A stretch of 64,000 bases of DNA from positions 43,106 through 107,105 of the forward strand of contig JAFYHN010000084.1 of assembly GCA_017539165.1 (NCBI GenBank), written 5' to 3'. This DNA comes from Eubacterium sp. Lineage in GTDB: Bacteria; Bacillota; Clostridia; Lachnospirales; Lachnospiraceae. Positions 1 to 8,629 of this stretch are shown one piece after another. Under the pieces are notes generated by a model. That model ran no database searches. It saw nothing but the letters and a program-made list of their open reading frames with translations, and was not told the DNA's origin. Position numbers and translations under genes: made by a program. Positions within the stretch are counted from its first letter, which is position 1. Each line of letters opens with the position of its first letter.

Positions 1-1089
1 TCAAAGGCTATGGAACTTCTTCCACTTGGCCCCGTTGTTATAACAGATACACCGGGAATAGACGATGTAGGAAGTCTGGGAGAGAAGAGAGTAAAGAAGA
101 CCAGACAGATCCTGAATAAGACAGATATAGCTATTCTTGTAACGGATATTACGAGAACACTTGAGAAACCGGAAGAGGAATTGATAGAGCTTTTTAAAGC
201 TAAAGATATTCCTTATCTCATAGTAAGAAATAAGAAAGACCTTGTTAGTAGTACAGAGTCTGATCAGATAAAACAGGATGAAACATCTGCTTCTTTCTCA
301 AAGGTTCAGAACACCATTGATGTCAGTGCTGAGAAGAATGAAAATATATATGAACTGAAAGAACTTATTGGTAAAACATTTAAACCAGATGAAAATCCGG
401 TAAAACTTGTTGGGGATATCATTTCGCCGAATCAGATGATAGTTCTAGTAATCCCTATCGATGAATCAGCGCCGAAGGGAAGACTTATCCTTCCTCAGCA
501 GCAGGCTGTAAGAGATATACTGGATGCAGGTGCATATGCAATCGCTACAAGAGAGACAGAACTTGAAGAACTTCTTAAGAAGATGAATCCTAAACCTGAC
601 CTAGTAGTAACGGACAGTCAGGCATTTGCAATCGTAAACAAGATTGTGCCGGAAGATATACAGCTTACATCGTTCTCAATTCTTATGGCAAGATATAAAG
701 GATTTCTGGATACGGCTGTTAGAGGTGCAGCAGTGATAGATACTCTTCAGGAAGGTGATAAGATCCTGATCAGTGAAGGATGCTCACATCATAGACAGTG
801 TGGTGATATCGGAACAGTAAAGATGCCAAAATGGCTGACGAAGAGAACAGGAAAGACATTTGATATACATACTTCATCAGGAAATGAATTCCCGGAAGAC
901 CTTAGTGAATATAAGCTAATAATCCATTGCGGCGGCTGCATGCTAAGCTCAAGAGAGATGGTATATAGAATGAAGTGCGCCGAAGATGCTGGAGTTCCAT
1001 TTACAAACTATGGCGTAGCAATTGCGTTTATGAATGGAATACTGAAGAGAAGTCTTGGGGTATTTCCTGAACTTCAAAGATTAGTATAG
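1..1089 (+). CDS. hydF: [FeFe]-hydrogenase maturation GTPase HydF (5' truncated by window edge)
   Basis: Scaffold and GTPase that carries the 2Fe subcluster precursor and delivers it to HydA. The open frame runs from base 1 without a start: residues SKA precede the first Met (base 10), matching the region just after the switch of HydF, so the P-loop lies upstream of the window. Visible are the G3 motif DTPG, the G4 motif NKKD, and the C-terminal cluster-binding cysteines: CSH (about base 780) and HCGGC (about 927-941), the CxH...CxxC pattern of HydF. Family length is about 400 residues; 362 are present. It is separated from the RiPP genes by a terminator. Its partner HydA lies 30 kb downstream and HydE 14 kb downstream. 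Identity is secure; only the N-terminus is missing. Confidence 0.95.
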   Translation, partial: SKAMELLPLGPVVITDTPGIDDVGSLGEKRVKKTRQILNKTDIAILVTDITRTLEKPEEELIELFKAKDIPYLIVRNKKDLVSSTESDQIKQDETSASFSKVQNTIDVSAEKNENIYELKELIGKTFKPDENPVKLVGDIISPNQMIVLVIPIDESAPKGRLILPQQQAVRDILDAGAYAIATRETELEELLKKMNPKPDLVVTDSQAFAIVNKIVPEDIQLTSFSILMARYKGFLDTAVRGAAVIDTLQEGDKILISEGCSHHRQCGDIGTVKMPKWLTKRTGKTFDIHTSSGNEFPEDLSEYKLIIHCGGCMLSSREMVYRMKCAEDAGVPFTNYGVAIAFMNGILKRSLGVFPELQRLV

Positions 1090-1163
1090 GATTGTTAGAT
1101 TATGAATGTCTTTTGAGAATTATCTAATAGACTGAAAAATATCACTTTTTGTTTTTTACATAC

Positions 1164-1220
1164 ACGGTTAATGCGTAAAAGATACATCAGAGGATGAATC
1201 TGCGCGTTAGCCGTTTTTTT
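1164..1220 (+). terminator. intrinsic terminator (or attenuator) between hydF and the RiPP precursor
   Basis: Arms 1164-1175 (ACGGTTAATGCG) and 1203-1214 (CGCGTTAGCCGT) pair over 12 bp including two G-T wobbles. A small inner AGAT/ATCT helix lies in the loop, and seven T follow (1214-1220). It would end the hydF transcript. If the RiPP promoter lies upstream of it, it would act as an attenuator; I see no convincing promoter between it and base 1288. Confidence 0.7.
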
Positions 1221-1287
1221 GTTTATAGTTATATCTGCAAGCGCGAGCAAAACAAAAAACAATGAAAATTGAAAGGAGACAAAAAAC

Positions 1288-1446
1288 ATGCTTGAAGATG
1301 CAAGACAGGAAGAAATCGTAGTAAACGAAGAGGAACTTGATGCAGAGGTTGAGGGATACGCTTATTGCTCTAGCAAGAAGGAAAGATGCCTTAATGATTG
1401 TATCTGGGGAATTGGTGGAAAAGCTTCTATGGTAGACATCAACTAA
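1288..1446 (+). CDS. RiPP precursor peptide, 52 residues, three Cys in the C-terminal half
   Basis: Small ORF with a strong ribosome site (GAAAGGAG, 8 nt before ATG 1288), directly upstream of three radical SAM/SPASM genes. The first 22 residues are very acidic and free of Cys (leader-like, with EEEL and DAEVE). The C-terminal part begins near Gly23 and holds Cys27, Cys34 and Cys38, aromatic Tyr24, Tyr26 and Trp40, and a Gly-rich segment GIGGK (41-45). There is no export signal peptide. A hairpin follows at 1484-1508, a common way to make more precursor than enzyme. Position, size and composition are seen; that it is the substrate of the downstream maturases is inference. Cys residues could become thioether bridges (sactipeptide or ranthipeptide type), and other C-C or C-O crosslinks are possible. 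I do not recognise the precursor family. Confidence 0.82.
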   Translation: MLEDARQEEIVVNEEELDAEVEGYAYCSSKKERCLNDCIWGIGGKASMVDIN

Positions 1447-1483
1447 GGATATCTATTAGTTTATAGCTTATTTACTAAGAATG

Positions 1484-1517
1484 TGAGTGGGAATTTTATT
1501 CCCACTCATCATTTTAA
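1484..1517 (+). terminator. hairpin after the RiPP precursor, partial terminator
   Basis: Arms TGAGTGGG (1484-1491) and CCCACTCA (1501-1508) are perfectly complementary, extended inward by AA/TT, and followed by a weak T-rich stretch (TCATTTTAAATTTTT). It sits between the precursor and the first maturase, which suits partial termination or transcript processing that keeps the peptide message abundant. Confidence 0.7.
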
Positions 1518-1561
1518 ATTTTTGAAATAATATTCGTGATTGCTTGAAGGAGTAAAAGTTC

Positions 1562-2695
1562 ATGGAGTGTACATTATATTTATCTGATAACTGCAATTTG
1601 AGATGCAAGTATTGTTATGAAGGAAAAAGCAGAATAAGCGGACAATTATCTGAGAAGGATTTGAACCTGGCTGTTGATTATATAATAAACAATACTGAGT
1701 TGGGTGATCGAATAGATATTACGTTTTTGGGTGGAGAACCGTTGTTAAACAAAAATATGCTTTATAAGGCTGTGGAGATTATCAATACAAAGTATAAGGA
1801 ATATACTCCGTACACCTTTTATCATATTACAACCAATGGGATATTGGTAGATGATAAAAGTATAGATTTCTTCAAGGATAATAAATTTGAGGTATCAATA
1901 AGTATTGATGGAAATCATGAAACACATGCTTTGAATAGAGTAAGTTTATCCGGAAAAGATGAGTATGATCTGATCATGTCAAATATGGAAAAAATGATTT
2001 CTAATAATCTAAACTTGATCGTAAGAATGACAGCAACACTAAATAATGTTCACTTGTTATATGAAAACGTAAAGTACTTTTATGATATGGGTATTAAACA
2101 TATAAATGTTGGATTAGATGAATTAGGTGAATGGACAGATAAAGAATTAAGTGTTTTTGATGAATCACTAAAACAGTTGGATGAGTATTATTTGAACAAC
2201 ATAATAAATGATGATGAAAAAATATTGAGTATATATGATTACAAACTTGCTTCTTATGTTTTTGCACGTGAACCAATATATTGTTCAGGTGGTACAAAAG
2301 GACATATAGTAATCAATAGCAAGGGAGAGTTTTATCCGTGTGGTTATGTTACAAATAATAAAGACTGGTATTTGGGAAATCTTACTCAGGGACTTGATAA
2401 TAACAAATTCTTGAAAAAAGTAAAAGAGAATGTCAGGAAAGAATCCAGTTGTAAAGATTGTGAGATAGCTTATACATGTTGCGGAGCAAAGTGCGGATTT
2501 TTAAATTATGCAATGACAGGGTGTTTAAATAAAAACTCAAACGTGACATGTAAATTACAAAAAATGATTTATGCACATAATGTTGTTGTTTTAAACAGAA
2601 TGTTTGATATGAAAAACAGCAGAATTATGAATATGTTAGATGTTGCGAAAGAAAATAATCTGGAATTAGGACCATTGGTAAAAACAATGATCTAA
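1562..2695 (+). CDS. radical SAM/SPASM peptide maturase 1
   Basis: Predicted peptide-modifying radical SAM enzyme of 377 residues. The SAM cluster motif CNLRCKYC (Cys11, 15, 18) sits almost at the N-terminus, so no N-terminal leader-binding (RRE) domain is present. It is followed by the GGEPL motif. The C-terminal SPASM region is rich in Cys: CSGG near 240, YPCGY, CKDCEIAYTCCGAKCG and a final TCKL, enough for auxiliary Fe-S clusters. The start ATG 1562 has GAAGGAG upstream. It is the first of three neighbouring radical SAM genes, 115 bp after the precursor. SPASM enzymes with such clusters make thioether or C-C bonds in RiPPs (family knowledge); the bond made here is unknown. Confidence 0.88.
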   Translation: MECTLYLSDNCNLRCKYCYEGKSRISGQLSEKDLNLAVDYIINNTELGDRIDITFLGGEPLLNKNMLYKAVEIINTKYKEYTPYTFYHITTNGILVDDKSIDFFKDNKFEVSISIDGNHETHALNRVSLSGKDEYDLIMSNMEKMISNNLNLIVRMTATLNNVHLLYENVKYFYDMGIKHINVGLDELGEWTDKELSVFDESLKQLDEYYLNNIINDDEKILSIYDYKLASYVFAREPIYCSGGTKGHIVINSKGEFYPCGYVTNNKDWYLGNLTQGLDNNKFLKKVKENVRKESSCKDCEIAYTCCGAKCGFLNYAMTGCLNKNSNVTCKLQKMIYAHNVVVLNRMFDMKNSRIMNMLDVAKENNLELGPLVKTMI

Positions 2696-2748
2696 AAACC
2701 AGTTTTAGATAAAAGACTTTTAGAGTGAATAATAATCGGAGAGTAAAT

Positions 2749-4029
2749 ATGAAATCCTTTGAAGAGTTGATTACAAAAGAAGAAAACAATAAAATGGTTT
2801 TATTAAATCCCAATAATCTTCATTGGGTAAAAATGAAAAAAGCTTTATATGATAAAAAGTGTTCTTCTTCAGAAGAGGAAGAACAGTTAATCAATTATCT
2901 GGATGAGAAATATGATCTTTTTCAGGGCAAAAGAACGCATGTTGAAGAGGCAAACATCAAAAGTATTTATTTTTCAATTACAAATAAATGTAATATGAGT
3001 TGTCCATTTTGTTCGATGAATTCAGGCCCGGATGTAAGCAGAAAAAAGGATCTGTCATTAAAGGAAATAAGAAAAATAGTTATTCCCAAAATAAAGAAAA
3101 TTAATCCAAGAAAAATTGTGGTATCAGGTGGAGAACCTCTGGTACGAGAAGATATTAAGGAAATACTACAAATGTTCTCGGAATCATTTGGTAAAGAACG
3201 AGTTGTATTACAAACAAATGGTTTATTGATGAATGATGATATTTTGGGAAATATTAAAGATTATATCAGTGGAATAGAATTCAGTGTTGAATACATATTT
3301 GATAATGAAGCGTTGCTGAAGAGAATGGAAAATATCTTTAAGAGTGTCATTTCGAATGATCTTGTATTGGCTTTTTCCTTTGTTATAGATGAGGATACTA
3401 GACGAAACCTTATAAAGGCGATAGATCTGGGACATAAGTATGATGCGATATTTACAATGAGAGTAGTATCTCAGGTTGGAAGAGCAGCGGAACAAAGTAA
3501 TGATAAATACAAATATGGATCTGATTTTATTCTTGATACGTATTATGAAGTAGCAAAACATATTGTTGAGAACAGATATTTTAACGAGAATATTTCTTCT
3601 GTATTTTTAAATGAAATACATCCCAAACGTCACTGTGGTGCATATGGAAATGTTATTTCAATTCGACCTAATGGAGATACAAGAATGTGTAGTAATTTTA
3701 AAGATTTAAAATTCTCGATGGGGAGTATAATTGAGAATTCAGCAGAAGACATTATGAATAAATTAAATCAAAAGCTTCAAGACGAAGAATTTGTAGAGTT
3801 CTTTTGCGTGGATGCAAAGAAAATGTGTAAAGATTGTGAGATAAAATATTTCTGTTCTGGACCGTGCGCTGCTGAAATTGCGGAAAATAGTGAAAATATA
3901 GATGAGATAGAGGAAAAGTGTGTATCCAGAAGGATATTAACAAAGTATTCGATGTTTTATTATGACAAAAAAGAATCGGATGAAATAAATCTAAAGAATT
4001 TTCTGACATATATTGAAGCAGTACGATAA
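2749..4029 (+). CDS. radical SAM/SPASM peptide maturase 2, with N-terminal extension
   Basis: Radical SAM enzyme of 426 residues from ATG 2749, which has CGGAGAG 8 nt upstream; an in-frame GTG at 2725 lacks such a site. The cluster motif CNMSCPFC lies about 85 residues in, after an extension containing VLLNPNN and an acidic helix. This resembles where PqqD-like recognition (RRE) domains sit in other maturases, but that is a guess. It also has GGEPLV and a SPASM-like C-terminus (HCGAYG, TRMCSNF, CKDCEIKYFCSGPC). As the only one of the three with an N-terminal extension it is the best candidate for leader-peptide binding. Codon use is AT-rich like its neighbours. It is 53 bp after maturase 1. 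Confidence 0.86.
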   Translation: MKSFEELITKEENNKMVLLNPNNLHWVKMKKALYDKKCSSSEEEEQLINYLDEKYDLFQGKRTHVEEANIKSIYFSITNKCNMSCPFCSMNSGPDVSRKKDLSLKEIRKIVIPKIKKINPRKIVVSGGEPLVREDIKEILQMFSESFGKERVVLQTNGLLMNDDILGNIKDYISGIEFSVEYIFDNEALLKRMENIFKSVISNDLVLAFSFVIDEDTRRNLIKAIDLGHKYDAIFTMRVVSQVGRAAEQSNDKYKYGSDFILDTYYEVAKHIVENRYFNENISSVFLNEIHPKRHCGAYGNVISIRPNGDTRMCSNFKDLKFSMGSIIENSAEDIMNKLNQKLQDEEFVEFFCVDAKKMCKDCEIKYFCSGPCAAEIAENSENIDEIEEKCVSRRILTKYSMFYYDKKESDEINLKNFLTYIEAVR

Positions 4030-4060
4030 GGCACAAAAACTAAGCTGGAAAGGGTTATTT

Positions 4061-5155
4061 ATGTATAACATCACATTAGAGATAAATCAAAGGTGTAATT
4101 TACGTTGTAAGTATTGTTATCTCGGAGATAAAAATGAAAAAAAGATGACATATGATACAGGCTGCAAGGCTCTTGATATTGCTTTTAGTGAAATAAAAAA
4201 ACATAAAGATCATAAATTATCAATTAGTTTTATTGGAGGAGAACCACTTTTAGACTTTCAGCTGATAAAAGATTTGGTAGAGTATTGTGATAAAAAAAAT
4301 GAATCCTTAAAGTATGAAATCGGTTATTCAATAACAACGAATGCCACGATTACAAGTGAAGAAATTGCAGATTTCCTTTGTGATAAAAATTTTATGATAA
4401 AAATTAGTATTGATGGAGAAAAGACTGTAAATGATATCAATAGGGTAAACATTTCGGGAGGAAGTGTATACGATAAGATATTAGAGAATCTTCCGTTTTT
4501 TAAGGATGTACAGAATAGAAGTAATTATCTAGTTCAAGTTACAAATGTAATAACTGGAAATAATTATTCGCATTATTTTGATTCTTTGAAATATCTTACA
4601 CATAATCTGGGATTGAAAGCAATAGATACTGCAGTAGATGTATCATATGATTGGACAGAGGAACAGATTAAAGTTATAGAAGAAGAAGTTCAGAAGTCAT
4701 TTGTTTATTTTGCAGAATCGATTTTTAAGGGTGAAGGATTTGAATGGAGTCTTTTTCAGGTTTTAGCAGATATGGAAAAAAAGCCTGTAAAATTTTTCTC
4801 GTGTGGAGCAGGTGTGATTAATTCATATGTTCGCACGGATGGAAGTATTCTACCATGCTCAGGATACCTGGATAAGAGTGTTGAGATTGGGAATGTAAAT
4901 GACGGATTAAATAAAGAAAAAGTTGATTTTTATAAGAAAATCGAGAGTATTGAAAATGAAAAATGTAAAAAATGCGAGCTATATGACATATGTCCTGAAA
5001 AAACATGTGTGTTACAGAATTTAGCAATCTGTAATGATATGAATACTCCAATTCCAGTTATGTGTGCAAGAAGAAAATTCTTATATAAACTCTATAAAGA
5101 AAATATAGATATTATAAAACAGATAAATCAGAAAATGACAAATAGTAAGGATTAA
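4061..5155 (+). CDS. radical SAM/SPASM peptide maturase 3
   Basis: Third radical SAM/SPASM enzyme, 364 residues from ATG 4061 (GGAAAGGG upstream). A longer frame opens at TTG 4013 but would overlap maturase 2 and lacks a ribosome site. The CNLRCKYCY motif is near residue 12 and GGEPLLD follows. The SPASM cysteines are FFSCGAG, LPCSGY, CKKCELYDIC, KTCVL, AICND and MCAR. Overall plan and motifs resemble maturase 1 more than maturase 2, so 1 and 3 may be paralogues acting on different residues of one precursor. It lies 31 bp after maturase 2 and 2 bp before the exporter gene, so very likely in one operon. Confidence 0.87.
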   Translation: MYNITLEINQRCNLRCKYCYLGDKNEKKMTYDTGCKALDIAFSEIKKHKDHKLSISFIGGEPLLDFQLIKDLVEYCDKKNESLKYEIGYSITTNATITSEEIADFLCDKNFMIKISIDGEKTVNDINRVNISGGSVYDKILENLPFFKDVQNRSNYLVQVTNVITGNNYSHYFDSLKYLTHNLGLKAIDTAVDVSYDWTEEQIKVIEEEVQKSFVYFAESIFKGEGFEWSLFQVLADMEKKPVKFFSCGAGVINSYVRTDGSILPCSGYLDKSVEIGNVNDGLNKEKVDFYKKIESIENEKCKKCELYDICPEKTCVLQNLAICNDMNTPIPVMCARRKFLYKLYKENIDIIKQINQKMTNSKD

Positions 5156-5157
5156 GA

Positions 5158-6819
5158 ATGAATAAAAATTATACAACATTTTTGAAAAAGTATTTATCTA
5201 AAGAAAAAGTATTTTTTATTGTTTTAATTGCAATAGTGATAGTGCAGAGTGTTGTTCAGGTAATTCAACCGATGTTTCTTATGAGGATTATAGATGTTGC
5301 ATTTGTTAATAGAGATACAAAGTACTTTATTAAGCTTGTAATTGGAATGGCACTATGTTATGTATTATCATCTGTTTTTAGTATAATCAGAGATTATTTG
5401 TCTGCAAAAATATCTGAGGATTTATGTATGTGTCTTAGGACAGACATAAACAAAAAAATATCTCGGTTGGATTATTCATATTTTGATAAGCATGGCCTTG
5501 GAGATGTATTGTCAAAGTACAATAAAGAAGTAGAAACAATAAAAGATAACTGCGGACATACATTAATAAAAGTATTAAGTAATACTATAAGTTTAGTTAT
5601 AACTGGTTATATGATCATGCGAATAGATTGGCGAGTAATGATTTTGTCAATTGTATTTATTCTGTTATATATAGCTTGTAATAACTTCTTTGGTAAAAAG
5701 GTTAGAGTGCTTGCGGAAAGAAGCATGGAAGACAATCAGGATGCGGTAAATAGTATTACAGACATATTTAATAATGTTATCATTACCAAAATCTATTCTG
5801 CGTATGATTATATAAATTCAAAGTTTGATAATATATATAAGAGGCAATATAGATCACAAATGCAGCTCGAGGTAAAATATTCGATGAACATAAATATATC
5901 TGCATTTGTAATATATGGATTGATCACATTAATCTGGTTAATAGAAGGTTTTGGGACAATTTCCGGAACAGTAACAATAGGTACGATAACGGCGTTATTA
6001 AATTATCAAGGAATGTTAGTGGCACCGATGGTATTTTTCTCTCAGTTTAATAATGGTTATCAAAGTACCTTGATAGCAATCAAAAGAATTAATTCATTTT
6101 TGGAAGAAAAAGAAGAAATCGTTGAAGATGATAATCAAATGAGTGTCGATAATATTGGTTTCAGAAATGTATCTTTTAAATATAAAGATGAGATACCGGT
6201 ATTAGAAAATGTAAATCTTGAGTTTGGAAAGGGCAAGATAGTCGGAGTTATTGGAGAAAGTGGATGTGGTAAATCGACACTAATAAAATTGTTACTTAAT
6301 CTATATAAACCTCAAAGTGGATTTATAACAATTAATAAGGAGAATGCAAATTCCAGGGCAATTTCAAGCTTGAGAAATAGAATTGTATATTCTACTCAGG
6401 ATTCTTTATTATTTAAAGGGAGTATAATGGAGAATCTTGAATTAGGAAAACCATTGGACAAGAAACGTGTGATAGAATTTAGTAAAAAAATAGATATATT
6501 CAATGAAATCAGTAACCTTCCAAATAATTGGAATGAAGAGATAAATGCGGGATCTAGTAACCTATCAGGTGGTCAAAAGAAAAGATTGGATATATTACGA
6601 ATGCTTTTACATGATTCTGATGTGATGATTTTTGATGAAAGTACTGCTTCATTGGATAGAAGCAGGCGTATAAAGCTTTTTGATGTTTTAAAAGAAATAA
6701 AGAAAGATAAGATTATTATATTTATTACGCATAATCTTGAAGAATGTAGATTTTTTGATGAGGTATATACAGTTAAAGAAAGAAAAGTAGTTAAATTAGA
6801 AAGTGCACAAGTTATATGA
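5158..6819 (+). CDS. ABC exporter (fused membrane and ATPase domains) for the RiPP
   Basis: 553-residue half-transporter: an N-terminal membrane domain of about six helices (roughly residues 15-300) and a C-terminal ATPase with Walker A GESGCGKST, a Q-loop, signature LSGGQKKR and Walker B VMIFDEST. There is no C39 peptidase domain at the N-terminus, so it cannot cut a double-Gly leader itself; the next gene supplies a protease. It starts 2 bp after maturase 3, with AAGGA inside the end of that gene. It probably works as a homodimer in the membrane and exports the modified peptide. Substrate assignment rests on context. Confidence 0.88.
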   Translation: MNKNYTTFLKKYLSKEKVFFIVLIAIVIVQSVVQVIQPMFLMRIIDVAFVNRDTKYFIKLVIGMALCYVLSSVFSIIRDYLSAKISEDLCMCLRTDINKKISRLDYSYFDKHGLGDVLSKYNKEVETIKDNCGHTLIKVLSNTISLVITGYMIMRIDWRVMILSIVFILLYIACNNFFGKKVRVLAERSMEDNQDAVNSITDIFNNVIITKIYSAYDYINSKFDNIYKRQYRSQMQLEVKYSMNINISAFVIYGLITLIWLIEGFGTISGTVTIGTITALLNYQGMLVAPMVFFSQFNNGYQSTLIAIKRINSFLEEKEEIVEDDNQMSVDNIGFRNVSFKYKDEIPVLENVNLEFGKGKIVGVIGESGCGKSTLIKLLLNLYKPQSGFITINKENANSRAISSLRNRIVYSTQDSLLFKGSIMENLELGKPLDKKRVIEFSKKIDIFNEISNLPNNWNEEINAGSSNLSGGQKKRLDILRMLLHDSDVMIFDESTASLDRSRRIKLFDVLKEIKKDKIIIFITHNLEECRFFDEVYTVKERKVVKLESAQVI

Positions 6820-6835
6820 TGATAGGAAAATGACA

Positions 6836-7906
6836 ATGGATTTAAAAAATTTGGTTGTTGCGGTCATTGATTCCGGGATAGACAGAGAAGATTTCTATAT
6901 TAAAGGTAAAAATATTATAGAATATATGTATGATAATAAGGAATTTTCGGAATGTCATTTAAGAAGTTTAAATCTTCATGGAACGGAAGTATCAAAGATA
7001 ATACTGAAAGAAGATCCGAATGTCCAGATTATTTCAATTCAAATTCTTCATAATAATAATCATGGAATGCTATCTGCATTGATAAAAGCAATAGATTTTT
7101 GTGTTCGACTAAAAGTTGATATTATTAATATCAGTTTAGGAGTATGTAATGTTAATGATTTAATGCTAGATAATTTGCAGAAAGCTGTTTCCAGAGCAAT
7201 TGATGCTGGGATAGAAATAATTGCTGCAGATAAGAATTCTCAGGATGAATATGCATATCCTGCAAATTTAAAAGAAGTTATAGGTGTGAGAACTGTATCG
7301 GGAATGAAAGAGTATGTTACAGTTGATTATGATAACAAAATGATTCTCTTTTCAAATAGTATGGTATGTGTACCGAATAAACCAAGATATGTGGTTAAAA
7401 ATGGAAACAGTTTTTTGTGTCCACTTATTACAGGTGTATATAGTAAATGTTTGGAAGAAGGTAATTTGAGTCATTTATTATTTCGGGATTTTGTGGGATA
7501 TCTAGAAAATGAAATGATTTCTAAGATATTTTTTAATCATTGTGAAGAGAATGACAGAAATCTGGTGGTTGGAAAAAAAGTTTTATTTTTTACAGACATT
7601 ATGGATCGTAATAATGATCAGATTTTTAATATGTATAAAGAAGTATGTAATATCCAGAATTGTTTTGATGAAGTTTTTCATAAAAGCATTAACGAAGTGA
7701 TATGCATTATAAAAAAAGCAGATATATTCTTTATAGGTGCTTTGAGTGGGGAGTTTATACAAAAAAATGAGGAGTATTTAAAGGGCTTAACTATGATGCT
7801 AGTAAATTATATAAATGTAATAACGGTATATCCGTTGCTTAATTTTTCTGAACGAATTAAGGCTAGCAAAGAAACACCCTATTATCTAAAAACCATTTAT
7901 AAATAA
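6836..7906 (+). CDS. subtilase-family (S8) serine protease, probable RiPP leader peptidase
   Basis: About 356 residues. The S8 triad is visible: Asp in AVIDSGID near the start, His in LHGTEV, and Ser in GNSFLCP (the GTSxAxP position). The oxyanion Asn is kept in AADKN. There is no signal peptide or propeptide, so it is cytosolic, followed by about 140 C-terminal residues I cannot assign. The frame opens at GTG 6803 inside the exporter gene; ATG 6836 is preferred because AGGA lies 8 nt upstream and the protein then starts directly at the catalytic domain. Together with a peptidase-less exporter, its likely job is leader removal from the modified precursor (inference). It is the last gene of the strongly AT-rich block. 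Confidence 0.83.
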   Translation: MDLKNLVVAVIDSGIDREDFYIKGKNIIEYMYDNKEFSECHLRSLNLHGTEVSKIILKEDPNVQIISIQILHNNNHGMLSALIKAIDFCVRLKVDIINISLGVCNVNDLMLDNLQKAVSRAIDAGIEIIAADKNSQDEYAYPANLKEVIGVRTVSGMKEYVTVDYDNKMILFSNSMVCVPNKPRYVVKNGNSFLCPLITGVYSKCLEEGNLSHLLFRDFVGYLENEMISKIFFNHCEENDRNLVVGKKVLFFTDIMDRNNDQIFNMYKEVCNIQNCFDEVFHKSINEVICIIKKADIFFIGALSGEFIQKNEEYLKGLTMMLVNYINVITVYPLLNFSERIKASKETPYYLKTIYK

Positions 7907-7950
7907 GACAGACATTATATGATGATGAATGGAAGGAGAGAAGGCATATT

Positions 7951-8616
7951 ATGAAGATTCTAGAAACTGTAAATCTAAAAAAGACATATGGTGAAGGAGA
8001 TAACTGTACTCATGCTTTGGATGGTGTAAGTCTATCTGTGGAGCAGGGCGAATTTATGGCTATAGTTGGAGCTTCGGGAAGTGGGAAATCTACACTGCTT
8101 AACATGATAGGTGGACTTGATACCCCTACTGATGGAGAAGTTATAATAAACGGTGAAAAACTCAGTAGTAAGAGTGATGAGGAACTGACAATGTTCAGGC
8201 GTCGTAATATAGGTTTTATTTTCCAGAATTACAATCTGATTCCGATACTTAATGTTTATGAGAACATTGTACTTCCGTTGGAACTGGATGGAAGAAGTGT
8301 AGATAAAAAGTTTTTGGATAAAGTAATTAAGATTCTCGGACTTGAAAAGAAACTTAAGAATCTTCCAAACTCTCTTTCGGGAGGTCAGCAGCAGAGAGTT
8401 GCTATAGCACGTGCATTGGTGTCTAAACCATCTATCATCCTTGCTGATGAACCGACTGGTAATCTAGACAGCTATAACAGTGCTGAGGTTATAAAACTTT
8501 TACAGGAAACAAGTTCGGTATTCGGGCAGACAATCGTTATGATAACACATAATGATGAGATAGCTGAGCTGGCTGATCATAAGATAAGAATTGAAGATGG
8601 ACGTATCTCAGCATAG
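7951..8616 (+). CDS. ABC transporter ATP-binding protein (MacB/LolD/BceA type)
   Basis: 221 residues with Walker A GASGSGKST, Q-loop FQNYNLIP, signature LSGGQQQR and Walker B IILADEPTGNLD, all typical of the ATPases that power FtsX-fold permeases. The ribosome site GGAAGGAG lies before ATG 7951. It pairs with the permease 13 bp downstream. Behind a RiPP cluster, such a pair is often self-immunity or peptide resistance, but its base composition is closer to the chromosome than to the RiPP block, so it may be an older neighbour. Function in immunity is inference. Confidence 0.9.
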   Translation: MKILETVNLKKTYGEGDNCTHALDGVSLSVEQGEFMAIVGASGSGKSTLLNMIGGLDTPTDGEVIINGEKLSSKSDEELTMFRRRNIGFIFQNYNLIPILNVYENIVLPLELDGRSVDKKFLDKVIKILGLEKKLKNLPNSLSGGQQQRVAIARALVSKPSIILADEPTGNLDSYNSAEVIKLLQETSSVFGQTIVMITHNDEIAELADHKIRIEDGRISA

Positions 8617-8629
8617 GAGGAGAGCGAAT

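Noticed and set aside
1095-1289. 64-residue minus-strand ORF between hydF and the precursor
   Set aside because: It covers the terminator hairpin and the precursor ribosome site, has no ribosome site of its own and a hydrophobic composition caused by the T/A-rich leader.
6836-7906. Loss of the oxyanion Asn in the S8 protease
   Set aside because: On alignment, the Asn is kept (AADKN at the place of AAGN), so the protease looks active.
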